DNA of 64,000 nt from Eshraghiella sp964414835 (GCA_964414835.1 CAYPWY010000004.1:46407-110406), one strand, 5' to 3'. Shown: positions 36,946 through 46,619, numbered from the stretch's first letter. The notes: generated by a model not told the origin, from the letters alone. Numbers and translations are program-made.

Positions 36946-36974
36946 ATTATAATAAAATAATGAGCATTTTGCAA
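36946..36974 (-). promoter_or_regulatory. Sigma-A-type promoter of the Asp23 gene
   Basis: TTGCAA (36969-36974), 17-base spacer, exact TATAAT (36946-36951) on the minus strand, just after the spoIIIAH stop. A GC-rich stretch (36896-36920, CCCACCGGG and CCCCATGGG) lies in the resulting leader. Confidence 0.7.
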
Positions 36975-36990
36975 TTACTTATTGTAAAAA

Positions 36991-37695
36991 TCAGCCTGCA
37001 ACCTCTCCGTCTATTGCCCCGGCATCTTCTCCGCTTTCAATTTCTGTCTCCTCATCAGTATTTGCCTCTCCCGATGTTGCCGTTGCATCATCTTTCACCG
37101 GACTTACTGATGTAATCGTCAGATTTTCCAACGAGCAGCCTGTTTTTCTGGTTACTATATCTTCAATCTGCGCAAGGTTAGTGTCTGTAAGGTTTGAAAT
37201 TTCCACAACCACATCAACCTGCTCGCCTGTTATAGACACCATAACATTTTCAAAGCCCTTGGCTTCAAGAAGAAGCTCTGCTGCCGCTTCCTTCTCCGAT
37301 GCGTCTGCAAGCGCCACCATATTAGCTACGGCCTGAGCTTTAGCCTCTTCTGACAGCTCTGTATTGTTAATAACTTCCAGAAGTGTTTCTTTGCCCGATG
37401 CTCTCACTTGTTCTCTTTCAAGCTTGGCGCTTATTATAAACTGAGATGTAACCGATGAAGTAAACACCATTGTCCCCGGGTCTTCCAATGCATCAGGCTC
37501 CATATCATTGCTTAAAATATCACCGCTTGCCGCATCAGTTTCATTTTCAATAACCGACTCATTTTCTACTGTACTTGTATTCTTGTTTTTGCTCTTGATG
37601 TTATCTGAGTAGTTTATGTACCCGGCTACAGCAATCATGAGTGCCAGGGCCGTAATAATAATTTGATTTTTCTTGAAGATTTTTTTCAAAATCAT
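36991..37695 (-). CDS. spoIIIAH: Stage III sporulation protein AH
   Basis: A 234-residue mother-cell membrane protein: one N-terminal span (IIITALALMIAVAGYI), an acidic low-complexity linker and a C-terminal ring-building fold (ELLLEAKGFENVMVSITGEQVDVVVE) of the YscJ/FliF type. In Bacillus its C-terminal domain binds forespore SpoIIQ across the intermembrane space to form the feeding channel. The last 25 residues are a very acidic tail (ESGEDAGAIDGEV). It ends the operon and overlaps spoIIIAG by 4 bases. Confidence 0.94.
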   Translation of the reverse strand: MILKKIFKKNQIIITALALMIAVAGYINYSDNIKSKNKNTSTVENESVIENETDAASGDILSNDMEPDALEDPGTMVFTSSVTSQFIISAKLEREQVRASGKETLLEVINNTELSEEAKAQAVANMVALADASEKEAAAELLLEAKGFENVMVSITGEQVDVVVEISNLTDTNLAQIEDIVTRKTGCSLENLTITSVSPVKDDATATSGEANTDEETEIESGEDAGAIDGEVAG

Positions 37696-38294
37696 GCCTC
37701 CATTTTTAATACTTTTATTTTATTGACCGAGATACCCAAAAGTGCGCTTGCTGCCTTAGTGATTTCCGATACGGTCTGCGCATCATCACCACCTTCAGCT
37801 AAAATTAAAACTCCCAGTATTTCCGGCATTTTCTCCTCTACCACAAAAGGAACGCTGTTTTCGCCATCATCTGTATATATCACTGATTCTTCCACTGTAC
37901 TTTCCGATGACTTACGGCTTCCTCCTGTGCTGTCTGACTCCTCAACGGTATTCTCAGATTTATTTGTCTGAACGTAAGGAATTTTTTGTCCGCCGTTTTC
38001 AACTGTTATGATAACCTTTGCTTCTCCCACATTGGCCGTCTGACATAAGATTTTCTCAAGCTTTGTCTCCAACCCCTCCACGTATTCCGATACGTCCATG
38101 CTGCCGTCAGCTGCGGTATCGCCAGATGCAGCCGATGTCTGATTACCGGAAACTGAGCTTTTGCCTGAAGACTTCACAGGTATATTAATTATGATGAGCA
38201 GTACGCCGAACAAAAGTATTATCAAAAGCTTATCCTTAGCTACAACCTTTGATAATATATTTTTCCATTTCTCAGGCACTTTAAAGTTCATCAT
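37692..38294 (-). CDS. spoIIIAG: Stage III sporulation protein AG
   Basis: A 200-residue single-span protein (LLIILLFGVLLIIINIPV) with a Ser-rich linker and a C-terminal ring-building domain (LGVLILAEGGDDAQTVSEITKAASALLG). In Bacillus AG forms a large multimeric ring in the mother-cell membrane. A Ser/Thr/Glu-rich insert (EESDSTGGSRKSSESTVEES) lies in the middle. The stop codon overlaps the spoIIIAH start. Confidence 0.94.
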   Translation of the reverse strand: MMNFKVPEKWKNILSKVVAKDKLLIILLFGVLLIIINIPVKSSGKSSVSGNQTSAASGDTAADGSMDVSEYVEGLETKLEKILCQTANVGEAKVIITVENGGQKIPYVQTNKSENTVEESDSTGGSRKSSESTVEESVIYTDDGENSVPFVVEEKMPEILGVLILAEGGDDAQTVSEITKAASALLGISVNKIKVLKMEA

Positions 38295-38333
38295 AATCTC
38301 CTTCTTTATCTAATACACTTCAAACCTCAAAAT

Positions 38334-38915
38334 CTATGATATATTTACATATATATTACGTTTTGACAAATTATAGAAGTCAGACAGATAATTTTTTATT
38401 GTCAGTGAAAGAAGTTCCTCATTCATATCTTCCCCGTCTCCGATTTTAATTTCATCAACAGATATTTGTTCCTTTTGATATGCTCTTCCTCTGGAAACAT
38501 TGACGGTTATGCTCTTTATGTTTCCGAAAGATTCCGATGTACCGTCCGTATCTATAACCACATCGGCATCTATATAATATGCACCTATGCTTGTCACATA
38601 TTCCTCTATATCACTGCATATTTTCTTTGTATATTCTCCAACTATAATATTGCTGCGCTCCTCATCAACTAAACTCAGCTTTGCTTTAAGCTCCGCTGCC
38701 ATCTCCTGATTATTTTTATCCTGAAGGATGCTTTCATAATTACCACCTATACCAAATATATCTCCCAACGGTCTAACAAGCAGAATCACCATGACTATAC
38801 CCAGAAAAAGCTTCACATATCTTTTATATTTGTTGTTGGGGATAAGGTTTTGCAATAATGTAGCCATAACATAAAAAATGGCAATATTTTTAACCCACTG
38901 CACAAAATAATCCAT
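38334..38915 (-). CDS. spoIIIAF: Stage III sporulation protein AF
   Basis: A 193-residue protein with two N-terminal spans (VKNIAIFYVMATLLQNLIP and LFLGIVMVILLVRPLG) and a soluble C-terminal domain. The start is MDYFVQW (ATG 38915), with GAGGTAGG before it; an earlier ATG in frame contains that ribosome site. Its 5' end lies 8 bases before the spoIIIAE stop end. Required for engulfed forespore development in Bacillus; shares the YscJ-like theme with AG and AH. Confidence 0.9.
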   Translation of the reverse strand: MDYFVQWVKNIAIFYVMATLLQNLIPNNKYKRYVKLFLGIVMVILLVRPLGDIFGIGGNYESILQDKNNQEMAAELKAKLSLVDEERSNIIVGEYTKKICSDIEEYVTSIGAYYIDADVVIDTDGTSESFGNIKSITVNVSRGRAYQKEQISVDEIKIGDGEDMNEELLSLTIKNYLSDFYNLSKRNIYVNIS

Positions 38916-38922
38916 ACCTACC

Positions 38923-40056
38923 TCACACATTCTGGTTTGTGGAATAACAGATAATCGCCATCGTCAGAAGGAAAAAAACAACTCCGTAGAGCAGCGTTTT
39001 CGCCAGCAAAACCATACTTTCATATATACCGTTTATAGAATTTACTATTCGTTTGTCGGACACAGGCTCCAACACTGCTCCGGCAAATTTGTATCCGATT
39101 GATATGGCAACAACCTTTACAACCGGAACAAAACACAGCACTATTACTGCCACCATTGATGCCATTCCGATGGAATTTTTGATAAGTGTTCCCGAACTGA
39201 GAACAAGTCCCGACACAGAAGTAAGGACGCTTCCAACTCCCGGTATGACAGACGCCGCTTTTCCCAGAGCCGATGTCTTTATAGTGTCCATAACAGGATT
39301 AATCATACTCTGTATTATATTTATTCCTATAACACACGATAAAAGTGCCTTTAACATCCATTCTATCACCGTCTTTAACAGCTCACATATCCTTGTAAAA
39401 ATATTTCCCTCAATAATATTGTTTATAAAATTAAATATCATATATATGTATATCATAGGCAGTATAAAATCCTTAAGCAGCTTTTGAATCAGGACGATTA
39501 CAATGGAAATGACTTCATAAAAAGCCGCAGCGCTTGCCTGTCCTGTGGAAAAACCAACCGACAATGTATACACAGGGACAACCGCCTCCATAAATTCAAG
39601 AAGTCTGTCCATTGCTTCCATAACAAGATTGGCCGTAATCACATATCCTGCCATAAGAGTTCCCATAAGCAGCATAAAAGCAATATAAAATCCGGTCTCC
39701 GATATATTTCCCGAAAGAAATGCCGTTGCAATATTGGTCAGCAATGCCGCAATCACGCCTATTATAATCACCTTGATTATCAGTTCCCTTTGTGCGGATA
39801 ATTCCGAAAAAAGCGCATCCAATATGCTCTGTCCGATACTTGTAAGGCTTGTATCAACATCCCCCGAAAAAAATTGGCGAACCGCCCCGCTGAAATCAAA
39901 CTTATCATCTTTCATAACTTCATCTATCTGTGAAAAATCATAATAGTCAATACTATCCGGACCATATTCTCCGTTATCGCTGCCATATGCTTTTACCGGA
40001 AAAATTGTTATTCCGACAGCACCGCAAATTATAATGGTTATTATTATTTTTTTCAT
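38923..40056 (-). CDS. spoIIIAE: Stage III sporulation protein AE
   Basis: A 377-residue polytopic protein: a signal-like N-terminus (IIITIIICGAVGITIFPVKA), a short exposed region and about seven or eight membrane spans from residue 95. It is the main integral membrane part of the feeding channel in Bacillus. The FSTGQASAAAFYEV loop and KTSALGKAASVIPGVGSVL are family-like. Two bases separate it from spoIIIAD. Confidence 0.95.
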   Translation of the reverse strand: MKKIIITIIICGAVGITIFPVKAYGSDNGEYGPDSIDYYDFSQIDEVMKDDKFDFSGAVRQFFSGDVDTSLTSIGQSILDALFSELSAQRELIIKVIIIGVIAALLTNIATAFLSGNISETGFYIAFMLLMGTLMAGYVITANLVMEAMDRLLEFMEAVVPVYTLSVGFSTGQASAAAFYEVISIVIVLIQKLLKDFILPMIYIYMIFNFINNIIEGNIFTRICELLKTVIEWMLKALLSCVIGINIIQSMINPVMDTIKTSALGKAASVIPGVGSVLTSVSGLVLSSGTLIKNSIGMASMVAVIVLCFVPVVKVVAISIGYKFAGAVLEPVSDKRIVNSINGIYESMVLLAKTLLYGVVFFLLTMAIICYSTNQNV

Positions 40057-40057
40057 T

Positions 40058-40441
40058 TTATATACTGCTCTCTATAGTTTCTACAAGTGCCGTGACAACC
40101 GGCAGACTGACTGCAAGAAGCGACAGCTTTGCAAATATTTCTATCTGTGAGGCAATAGCCTGATGCCCTGCATCCTTGCACATTGAAGCCGCAAATTCGG
40201 ACACGTAGGTTATTCCTGTCATCTTAAGAAGAATCGTTATATATTTTCCTTCTATATTGACATATCCCAGAAAACCGTTGACAGAGTCTATAACCGTTTC
40301 TATTTTTACCGTAACATATGTAAAAATAACTGCTGCTGTCACAAGGGAAACTATCTGTGCATACTCGCTTTTTTGACTTTTTAAAACAAGCGCAAGTATA
40401 ACACCTGCCACTCCTATAACCGCTACCTTTACAATATCCAT
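40058..40441 (-). CDS. spoIIIAD: Stage III sporulation protein AD
   Basis: A 127-residue membrane protein with about four spans, related to AC (MDIVKVAVIGVAGVILALVLKS, then a conserved central GKYITILLKMTGITYVSEF). Acts with AC and AE in the mother-cell membrane part of the channel. Ten bases after spoIIIAC. Confidence 0.94.
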   Translation of the reverse strand: MDIVKVAVIGVAGVILALVLKSQKSEYAQIVSLVTAAVIFTYVTVKIETVIDSVNGFLGYVNIEGKYITILLKMTGITYVSEFAASMCKDAGHQAIASQIEIFAKLSLLAVSLPVVTALVETIESSI

Positions 40442-40451
40442 TCAGTCCGCC

Positions 40452-40646
40452 TCACAGTGAAAAAATATCCTTAATTGTCTGAAATAAATCTTTTATGTAA
40501 GGTATTATCCAGAATAATACCAGAATAAGTCCTGCCAGACTTGTAAGAAACGCCTGTTCCTCACGTCCGCTGTGCTTTAATACCTGATAAATTACCGACA
40601 CCAGTATTCCCACCGCTGCAATTTTAAAAATCAAACTAACTTCCAC
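40452..40646 (-). CDS. spoIIIAC: Stage III sporulation protein AC
   Basis: A 64-residue protein with two spans and a short polar loop (QVLKHSGREEQAFLTSLAG), the standard size for SpoIIIAC. Located between AB and AD in the conserved order. Confidence 0.94.
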   Translation of the reverse strand: MEVSLIFKIAAVGILVSVIYQVLKHSGREEQAFLTSLAGLILVLFWIIPYIKDLFQTIKDIFSL

Positions 40647-40660
40647 TTATGTGCTACCCC

Positions 40661-41188
40661 TCATACTATAATTATGGTGATTACAATTCCAAGCATCACT
40701 CCAAGACTTCTATAAAGCTTGGTTTTGGCAGGAAGGCATTTTTCAAGCTCAGATATGGCATTCTCCAGTTCCTGCATATATGCCTCTATTGCAGTCTGCT
40801 GTGTCTTATAGTCGTTAAGCCCGATACTGCTTCCAAGACCTATAAGCCTTTCTTTTTCAGCATTTGACAGATGCAGTGAGGTCATTCCTTTTTCAAACTC
40901 CTGCTCCCACATATCTTTGAACGGACATTCTTTTATTTCCTTTTCACGTTCTGCAAAGCTTGATAATATTTCAGAGAAGGGCTGTGAAACACGACGGGCA
41001 ATGTTTCCCATAGCCTCAAAAACAGGTGTAAGCCCATAGCCTATTTCACCTTTAAGAAGAAACATTATCTTTTTCAGCTCTAAGAGCTCCAAAAGTCTTC
41101 TTTTTAAATCGTGGCTTAAAATATACCCATACGCCGACGTTGAAAATACCACAAAGGCAACTCCGCATATCTTTGTAAACAATGTCAT
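40661..41188 (-). CDS. spoIIIAB: Stage III sporulation protein AB
   Basis: A 175-residue protein with a membrane span at each end (ICGVAFVVFSTSAYGYI and SLGVMLGIVITIIIV) and a helical middle, resembling a minimal type II secretion F-type platform protein. It presumably anchors the AA ATPase. It overlaps spoIIIAA by 4 bases. Confidence 0.94.
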   Translation of the reverse strand: MTLFTKICGVAFVVFSTSAYGYILSHDLKRRLLELLELKKIMFLLKGEIGYGLTPVFEAMGNIARRVSQPFSEILSSFAEREKEIKECPFKDMWEQEFEKGMTSLHLSNAEKERLIGLGSSIGLNDYKTQQTAIEAYMQELENAISELEKCLPAKTKLYRSLGVMLGIVITIIIV

Positions 41189-42108
41189 ACACTTTTCCCC
41201 TCCTTATCATATACTCCTGCAATTTTTCCTATATTTTCCATATTTCCCAACAGAACAACACGCCCGAAAATTTGATTTTCCATAAGTGTCTTCATAGCCG
41301 GCTTATTATAAAGCTCATCCATACTTGTTGCGTGAACCGTGGCAATAATCCTGCAGCCGCAGTTTACGGCATAATTGATTGCCCTGACATCTTCATCACT
41401 TCCAATCTCATCAACTGCCACCACACGCGGACTCATGCTTCTTATCAGCATCATCATTCCCTGGGATTTCGGACAGCCATCAAGCACATCCGTTCTTTCT
41501 CCCACATCATTCTGCGGAACGCCCATATTACAGGCTGCTATCTCACTTCTTTCATCTGCCACACCCACAGTCATTCCTACATGTCCCATACATCCTTCTG
41601 ATATATTTCTTATAATATCCCGAAGCAGGGTCGTCTTACCGCAGCATGGCGCAGATACAATCAGTGTATTAAAGATACCTCCTCCCTGATTTTCGTAAAG
41701 CTTATCCATTATGTAGTCAGAGCAGCCGATAATCTGATGTGCGATACGGATATTAATGGCAGAAATATTTCTGATTGTCCTTATTTTATCTCCCTCACAC
41801 ACCACTCTTCCGCATAGACCTACTCTGTTTCCACCCTGCATTGTTATAAATCCTTTTTTTATTTCCTCCTCATAAGCGTACATGGAATAATTGCTTATAT
41901 ATTCAAGAGTTTCTTTTATATCTCTCTGCGTAACTGTAACCGCTTTTCCGCCAATTTCCGCCTCCCGTTCCCCTTTATCCGTATTTATCAAAAGCGGTCT
42001 GTCCACCCGAAGCCTTATCTCTCTTATTTCCCTCTCTGTATCCCAGCACTTGAAGAAATCGCGAAGTCTTAAAGACAGGTAGTTAAAAACATTACTCTGC
42101 ATATCCAT
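41185..42108 (-). CDS. spoIIIAA: Stage III sporulation protein AA, secretion ATPase
   Basis: A 307-residue ATPase of the type II/IV secretion superfamily. Walker A is SAPCCGKTTLLRD, with DERSEI and a Walker B-like VVAVDEIGSDED. In Bacillus the ATPase activity is needed to power the feeding channel. I start at MDMQSNVF: its ATG follows AAGGAGG by 9 bases, while an upstream in-frame ATG lies inside the sigma-E-like -10 box. First gene of the spoIIIA operon. Confidence 0.95.
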   Translation of the reverse strand: MDMQSNVFNYLSLRLRDFFKCWDTEREIREIRLRVDRPLLINTDKGEREAEIGGKAVTVTQRDIKETLEYISNYSMYAYEEEIKKGFITMQGGNRVGLCGRVVCEGDKIRTIRNISAINIRIAHQIIGCSDYIMDKLYENQGGGIFNTLIVSAPCCGKTTLLRDIIRNISEGCMGHVGMTVGVADERSEIAACNMGVPQNDVGERTDVLDGCPKSQGMMMLIRSMSPRVVAVDEIGSDEDVRAINYAVNCGCRIIATVHATSMDELYNKPAMKTLMENQIFGRVVLLGNMENIGKIAGVYDKEGKSV

Positions 42109-42128
42109 TTGGCTTACCTCCTTAGTCA

Positions 42129-42157
42129 TTTATATGACAAACCTGTCCTGCGTATGA
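42129..42157 (-). promoter_or_regulatory. Sigma-E-like promoter of the spoIIIA operon
   Basis: TCATACG (42151-42157), 14-base spacer, CATATAAA (42129-42136) on the minus strand, 20 bases before the spoIIIAA start. It fits the Bacillus sigma-E rule ATA-N16-CATA. spoIIIA is a known sigma-E operon in Bacillus. The assignment rests on motif reading only. Confidence 0.55.
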
Positions 42158-42168
42158 TTTCATTTTTC

Positions 42169-42197
42169 TTGACTGACGGAAATAAAAGATATAGAAT
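42169..42197 (+). promoter_or_regulatory. Sigma-A-type promoter of the DUF368 gene
   Basis: TTGACT (42169-42174), 17-base spacer, TAGAAT (42192-42197) on the plus strand, 32 bases before the ATG. It faces away from the spoIIIA promoter. Confidence 0.7.
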
Positions 42198-42229
42198 GAA
42201 TTGATAATGATTTTGAAAGGAATATTGTA

Positions 42230-43132
42230 ATGAGATTTATTTTAGATTTTATTAAAGGTATGTTAATCGGAGTTGCTAACATCATTCCCGGTGTCAGCGG
42301 CGGTACAATGGCAGTTTCCATGGGAATTTATGACAAACTGGTTGGTTCAATCAATAATCTGACAAAGCAGTTTAAGAAAGCCTTTATAACTTTACTTCCT
42401 ATTATTATCGGTATGGTCGCAGGAATAGGTATCTTTTCTCTTATAATCCCCTACTGTCTTGATAACTTTTCATTCCAGACATGTATGTGCTTTAGCGGAT
42501 TGATTATCGGCGGACTTCCCGAATTAATTGGCAGCACCCGTACAGCACTGAAAAAAGAGCAAAAAAAATTAAACCCTGCACATATAATCGCATTTATTGT
42601 CCTTCTTGCTGTTGCTGTATGGATGGCAGTTGCTAATCCGTCATCAACAGGCGCTGATGCACTGAAACTTAATTTCTTTATGATAATCAAGCTTTTTGTC
42701 CTTGGTATCATCGCTTCCGCAGCAATGGTTATTCCCGGCGTAAGCGGTTCGCTTTTACTTATGATACTTGGCTATTACGCAGGAATTGTCGGCACGGTAA
42801 GCGCATTATTTATTGCCCTCAAAAATCTTGACGGCGGAGCCTTGCTGCATTGTGTACTTGTACTTATTCCTTTTGGAATCGGATGCATTGTAGGAATCCT
42901 GCTTATATCCAAGCTCATAACATGGCTTCTGAATAAGTTTGAATCGGTTACTTACTGCGCAATACTGGGCCTTGTAATTGCATCGCCTTTTGCTATTTTA
43001 TATAAGATGACCAATCCGTCCTTTACACCTGTATCAATAATAGTAAGCGTTGTACTTTTGATTGCAGGTGCATTATTTACCTACTATTTTGGCAAAAAAA
43101 CCAAAGACAACAAGGATTCTGCAGGCTGTTAA
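42230..43132 (+). CDS. DUF368 membrane protein, PopT-type undecaprenyl-phosphate translocase
   Basis: A 300-residue polytopic protein with two similar halves, each starting with a PGVSG loop (NIIPGVSGGTMAVSMGIYD near residue 20 and MVIPGVSGSLLLMILGYY near 165). The DUF368 family was recently shown to recycle undecaprenyl phosphate to the cytoplasmic face (PopT, alongside DedA-family UptA). This would support peptidoglycan and spore-coat precursor synthesis. AAAGGA precedes the ATG. Assignment to C55-P transport is from family knowledge. Confidence 0.85.
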   Translation: MRFILDFIKGMLIGVANIIPGVSGGTMAVSMGIYDKLVGSINNLTKQFKKAFITLLPIIIGMVAGIGIFSLIIPYCLDNFSFQTCMCFSGLIIGGLPELIGSTRTALKKEQKKLNPAHIIAFIVLLAVAVWMAVANPSSTGADALKLNFFMIIKLFVLGIIASAAMVIPGVSGSLLLMILGYYAGIVGTVSALFIALKNLDGGALLHCVLVLIPFGIGCIVGILLISKLITWLLNKFESVTYCAILGLVIASPFAILYKMTNPSFTPVSIIVSVVLLIAGALFTYYFGKKTKDNKDSAGC

Positions 43133-43154
43133 AATCCACTAATATCTGTATAAT

Positions 43155-43210
43155 AAAAGCCTTCCGAAAACCGAAACGACATATTCGTCTGCGTTTGGTT
43201 TTCAGAAGGC
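43155..43210 (-). terminator. Intrinsic terminator of the ABC exporter operon
   Basis: GCCTTC-GAAAACC-AAACG and its complement form a stem of about 20 bp with small bulges; TTTTATT follows on the minus strand. It lies between the convergent DUF368 gene and the FtsX-type permease. Confidence 0.8.
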
Positions 43211-43236
43211 ATATATTATCCTACTGATTTCATCCC

Positions 43237-45771
43237 TTATTCTACGGATTTCAACGATTCCACCATCGGGATATTTTTCAATTTTTTGTTCATAACCAGA
43301 TTGACAAACATTCCAAATAAAATTGTGATGGCTGCCGATATAAAATATGAGTACCAGAAAATCTCTCTTGGGAATATAATATCATCCATCTCAATTACTT
43401 TCATAATATACCCATGAAGGAATACTCCCAAAATCAATCCTACCAATGCGCCGATTATACTGAGAACAACATTTTCACGGTATACATACATGGCAACTTC
43501 TCCATTATAAAATCCCAATACCTTTATTGTTGCAATCTCCCTGATACGCTCGGATATGTTGACATTAATCAGATTATACATCACTATAAAGGCAAGTAAC
43601 GCTGCCGATATAATAAGAACGACTGTAATAATATCAAGGGAAGCTATCATTTCATTGAAATTATCCTTCATTCCCGAATAGTATGAAATACTCTGGATAT
43701 TGTATTTCTCCATCATTACAGCACCGAATTTCTGTTCCTCATCGGAATCTGTTATGTTCATATTTGCCACAAAGCTGTTGTGCTCTGCCTCTTTGCCGAA
43801 GCACTGCTCATAATAATCATCCTGAACAAAAACATACTGCCCAACATACATTTTAATAATATCTGCCACTTCAAGCTTATAGTATTCATCATCTTCTATG
43901 CTCACATAAAATTCATCTCCGATATCCAGACCAAGGTCCTTTGCCATCTTATATGAAATAAGAGCGCCTGATGAAGGAATTTCTATCTGCTGGCTATCCT
44001 TATTACGGTATAATGTAGTAAAATTGCTGTACTCTTGTGCATTTTCTACACTGATAAGCGTAACCGTTTTCTGGTTGGCACTGCCTGACACCCCATCCCC
44101 ATTGGCATTTCCGCTGTATTCGGTATCTATTAATATGGAGTCCACATCATCACTATTGGAGTATTCCTCAATAAACGCTTCCTTATCTGATTCATCTCCG
44201 AATTTACCTGATATATTATATCCGAATATATCCTCATATTGATCCACCACTACATTGGACACGCTGTTTTTAATTCCAAATCCTGCAAGAATAAGCGCAC
44301 TGCATCCTGCAATACCTATAACGGTCATAAAGAATCTCTTTTTATATCTGAGAATATTTCTTGCAGTGACCTTTTGGGAAAAGGACATTCTTTTCCAAAT
44401 GGGAGAGATATACTCAAGAAAAATCTTTTTTCCGTTCTTTGGCGCCTTAGGTCTTAAAAGAAGCGCCGGAGTTTCCACCAGTTCTCCAATACATGCTGCC
44501 AATACTGCCGCCACCACAACCACAACTGCTATGGCGACCGCTATAATGCACATTGCAAGCTGCGGCTCAGCGGCAAATGCCCCCACTGTATATGCACTGT
44601 TCCATGCAACAAAAATAATTCGCGGAAGCGTATTCAAACCGATTACACATCCTGCAATGCCTCCGCATAAAGAAGCTGTTGTTGCATAGGCTATATATTT
44701 CATTGCAATTCTGAATTTGTTGTAGCCCAGTGCTTTCAGCGTTCCTATTGTCTGCCTCTGTTCATCCACCATTCTGGTCATTGTTGTCAGACATACAAGT
44801 GCCGCAACCAGATAGAAAAATACCGGAAACACCTTGGCTATTGCGTCCATTCGGTCGCCGCAATTTCCATAGTCAACGTAGGAAAAATGCGAGCTTCTGT
44901 CATACACATACCACTCCACATCAATTCCCGCAAGCGGCGACATATCACCATACGCTTCATATTCGCTGACAAGGTCCGCCAAGCGTTCTATACCAAGCTC
45001 CTCAATACGCTCCTTAACAGGGTCCGTTATATCAAAATATTCATCCGTATATGTGTTGACATCATATGCTCCCTCTGCTGTAGCATACATAACATTATAT
45101 CCGCCGCTTTCATATAATGGACTTCCTTTAAAATCATCCAGTGGTACAAAGATAATCGACTCGACCTTACCGCTTCCTACTGTTGTGGAATCATACTGGT
45201 AGGAAAGATAATATGGTGTACTGACCTTTCCCACAACCGTATATTCGGAAGTGACAAGGGTATTATCTGTAATGTCTGCATCAGTTCCGCTGTACAGGCT
45301 GATTGTATCTCCTATCTCAAGATTCACCTTGCTAATATTATAATCGCGGACAACACACTCGCCGCTGTTTTCAGGAAGCCTTCCCTCCAGCACCGTAAGC
45401 CTGTTAATATAATCTTCGCTGTCCGCCTTGGCTGCTTCCACATCATATGACATTATCTGAAAAACTCTTTCACTGGTATCTATCGTTGCAAGCGCATTGA
45501 CAGAATAAGCGCCTGCTGCACCGCTGACGCCTTCAATATCTTTCACAGCCTGAACATCTTCATCAGAAAATCCTACTGTTGAATATATTTTAAAATCCAA
45601 AAGGTTCCCCTGATCAAAATATGTATCAGCCGATTTTTTCATATACGGAACCGATGCCTTAACTCCTACAAAAAAGGCAACCCCCACCAATACAATTCCG
45701 AAGATTGAAAAAAATCTTCCGAATGATTTACGTATTTCCCTGACGGTGTCCTTTAAAAGTACATCTTTCAT
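43237..45771 (-). CDS. ABC transporter permease, FtsX/MacB-like, 844 residues
   Basis: A large permease with an N-terminal span (FFSIFGIVLVGVAFFVGV), a big exposed domain to about residue 310, three spans plus one or two more (310-430), a second start-like span (near 485), a second exposed domain and three final spans (near 720-840), i.e. two FtsX domains. Such proteins transmit ATP use to the outside rather than moving small solutes. The ATG at 45771 shares an A with the ATPase stop (TAATG); a GTG two codons upstream is possible. Substrate unknown; lipoprotein, peptide or antibiotic handling are typical. Confidence 0.88.
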   Translation of the reverse strand: MKDVLLKDTVREIRKSFGRFFSIFGIVLVGVAFFVGVKASVPYMKKSADTYFDQGNLLDFKIYSTVGFSDEDVQAVKDIEGVSGAAGAYSVNALATIDTSERVFQIMSYDVEAAKADSEDYINRLTVLEGRLPENSGECVVRDYNISKVNLEIGDTISLYSGTDADITDNTLVTSEYTVVGKVSTPYYLSYQYDSTTVGSGKVESIIFVPLDDFKGSPLYESGGYNVMYATAEGAYDVNTYTDEYFDITDPVKERIEELGIERLADLVSEYEAYGDMSPLAGIDVEWYVYDRSSHFSYVDYGNCGDRMDAIAKVFPVFFYLVAALVCLTTMTRMVDEQRQTIGTLKALGYNKFRIAMKYIAYATTASLCGGIAGCVIGLNTLPRIIFVAWNSAYTVGAFAAEPQLAMCIIAVAIAVVVVVAAVLAACIGELVETPALLLRPKAPKNGKKIFLEYISPIWKRMSFSQKVTARNILRYKKRFFMTVIGIAGCSALILAGFGIKNSVSNVVVDQYEDIFGYNISGKFGDESDKEAFIEEYSNSDDVDSILIDTEYSGNANGDGVSGSANQKTVTLISVENAQEYSNFTTLYRNKDSQQIEIPSSGALISYKMAKDLGLDIGDEFYVSIEDDEYYKLEVADIIKMYVGQYVFVQDDYYEQCFGKEAEHNSFVANMNITDSDEEQKFGAVMMEKYNIQSISYYSGMKDNFNEMIASLDIITVVLIISAALLAFIVMYNLINVNISERIREIATIKVLGFYNGEVAMYVYRENVVLSIIGALVGLILGVFLHGYIMKVIEMDDIIFPREIFWYSYFISAAITILFGMFVNLVMNKKLKNIPMVESLKSVE

Positions 45772-46484
45772 TACCACTCAATCCTTTCAACAGGCACAGG
45801 ATTCTCGTTAATCTCAACGCTGTCTATCCTGCCGTTTTTGACTCTGATAACCCTGTCTCCCATAGCCGTAAGTGCAAGATTATGTGTGATTACGATTACC
45901 GTCATATTGTTATTGCGGCAGGTATCCTGCAAAAGCTTAAGTATTGACTTACCTGTATTATAATCAAGAGCGCCTGTGGGCTCATCGCACAGTAAAAGCT
46001 TTGGATTCTTGGCAAGCGCTCTGGCTATGGCAACACGCTGCTGCTCACCGCCGGAAAGCTGTGCCGGGAAGTTGTTTTTACGCTCTCCAAGTCCCACAGC
46101 CTCAACGGTTTCTTCTATATCAAGAGGATTTTTACATATCTGGGTTGCCATCTCCACATTCTCAATAACCGTAAGATTCTGAACAAGGTTATAAAACTGG
46201 AATACAAAGCCTATATCATATCTCCTGTATGATGTCAGCTCTCTTGGCGAATATCGGCTTACATATGTACCATCCACAATTATATCGCCGCTTGTGGCAT
46301 CATCCATTCCTCCCAGAATATTAAGGATTGTGCTTTTTCCTGCGCCGCTTGCTCCTGCGATAACCACAAATTCGCCCTTATCTATGGAAAAATCAACACC
46401 GTCCAGAGCCTTAATGTGTACCTCTCCCATCTTGTATACTTTTTTCACATTTTTAAATTCGATAAATGCACTGATTGAAATCAC
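45771..46484 (-). CDS. ABC transporter ATP-binding protein, LolD/MacB type
   Basis: A 237-residue ATPase partner of the FtsX-type permease. Walker A GASGAGKSTI, signature LSGGEQQRVAIARAL and Walker B LLLCDEPTGALD are intact, with the PTGALD loop typical of this exporter group. The first codon is a GTG that sits almost on top of AAAGGA, so the true start is uncertain. The 135-base gap upstream is AT-rich, with a 9-bp inverted repeat ATTTTATAA/TTATAAAAT, and no clear promoter. Confidence 0.93.
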   Translation of the reverse strand: MISISAFIEFKNVKKVYKMGEVHIKALDGVDFSIDKGEFVVIAGASGAGKSTILNILGGMDDATSGDIIVDGTYVSRYSPRELTSYRRYDIGFVFQFYNLVQNLTVIENVEMATQICKNPLDIEETVEAVGLGERKNNFPAQLSGGEQQRVAIARALAKNPKLLLCDEPTGALDYNTGKSILKLLQDTCRNNNMTVIVITHNLALTAMGDRVIRVKNGRIDSVEINENPVPVERIEW

Positions 46485-46619
46485 ATCCTTTGACTATAAT
46501 ACATATATATCATACAAATTTTTATATCACATTTCCATTAAAATTTTATAATAAAAATATTAAACTTTTATAAAATCCGGTACTATATGCCACTGTGTAC
46601 AAACATCACAAATCAAATA

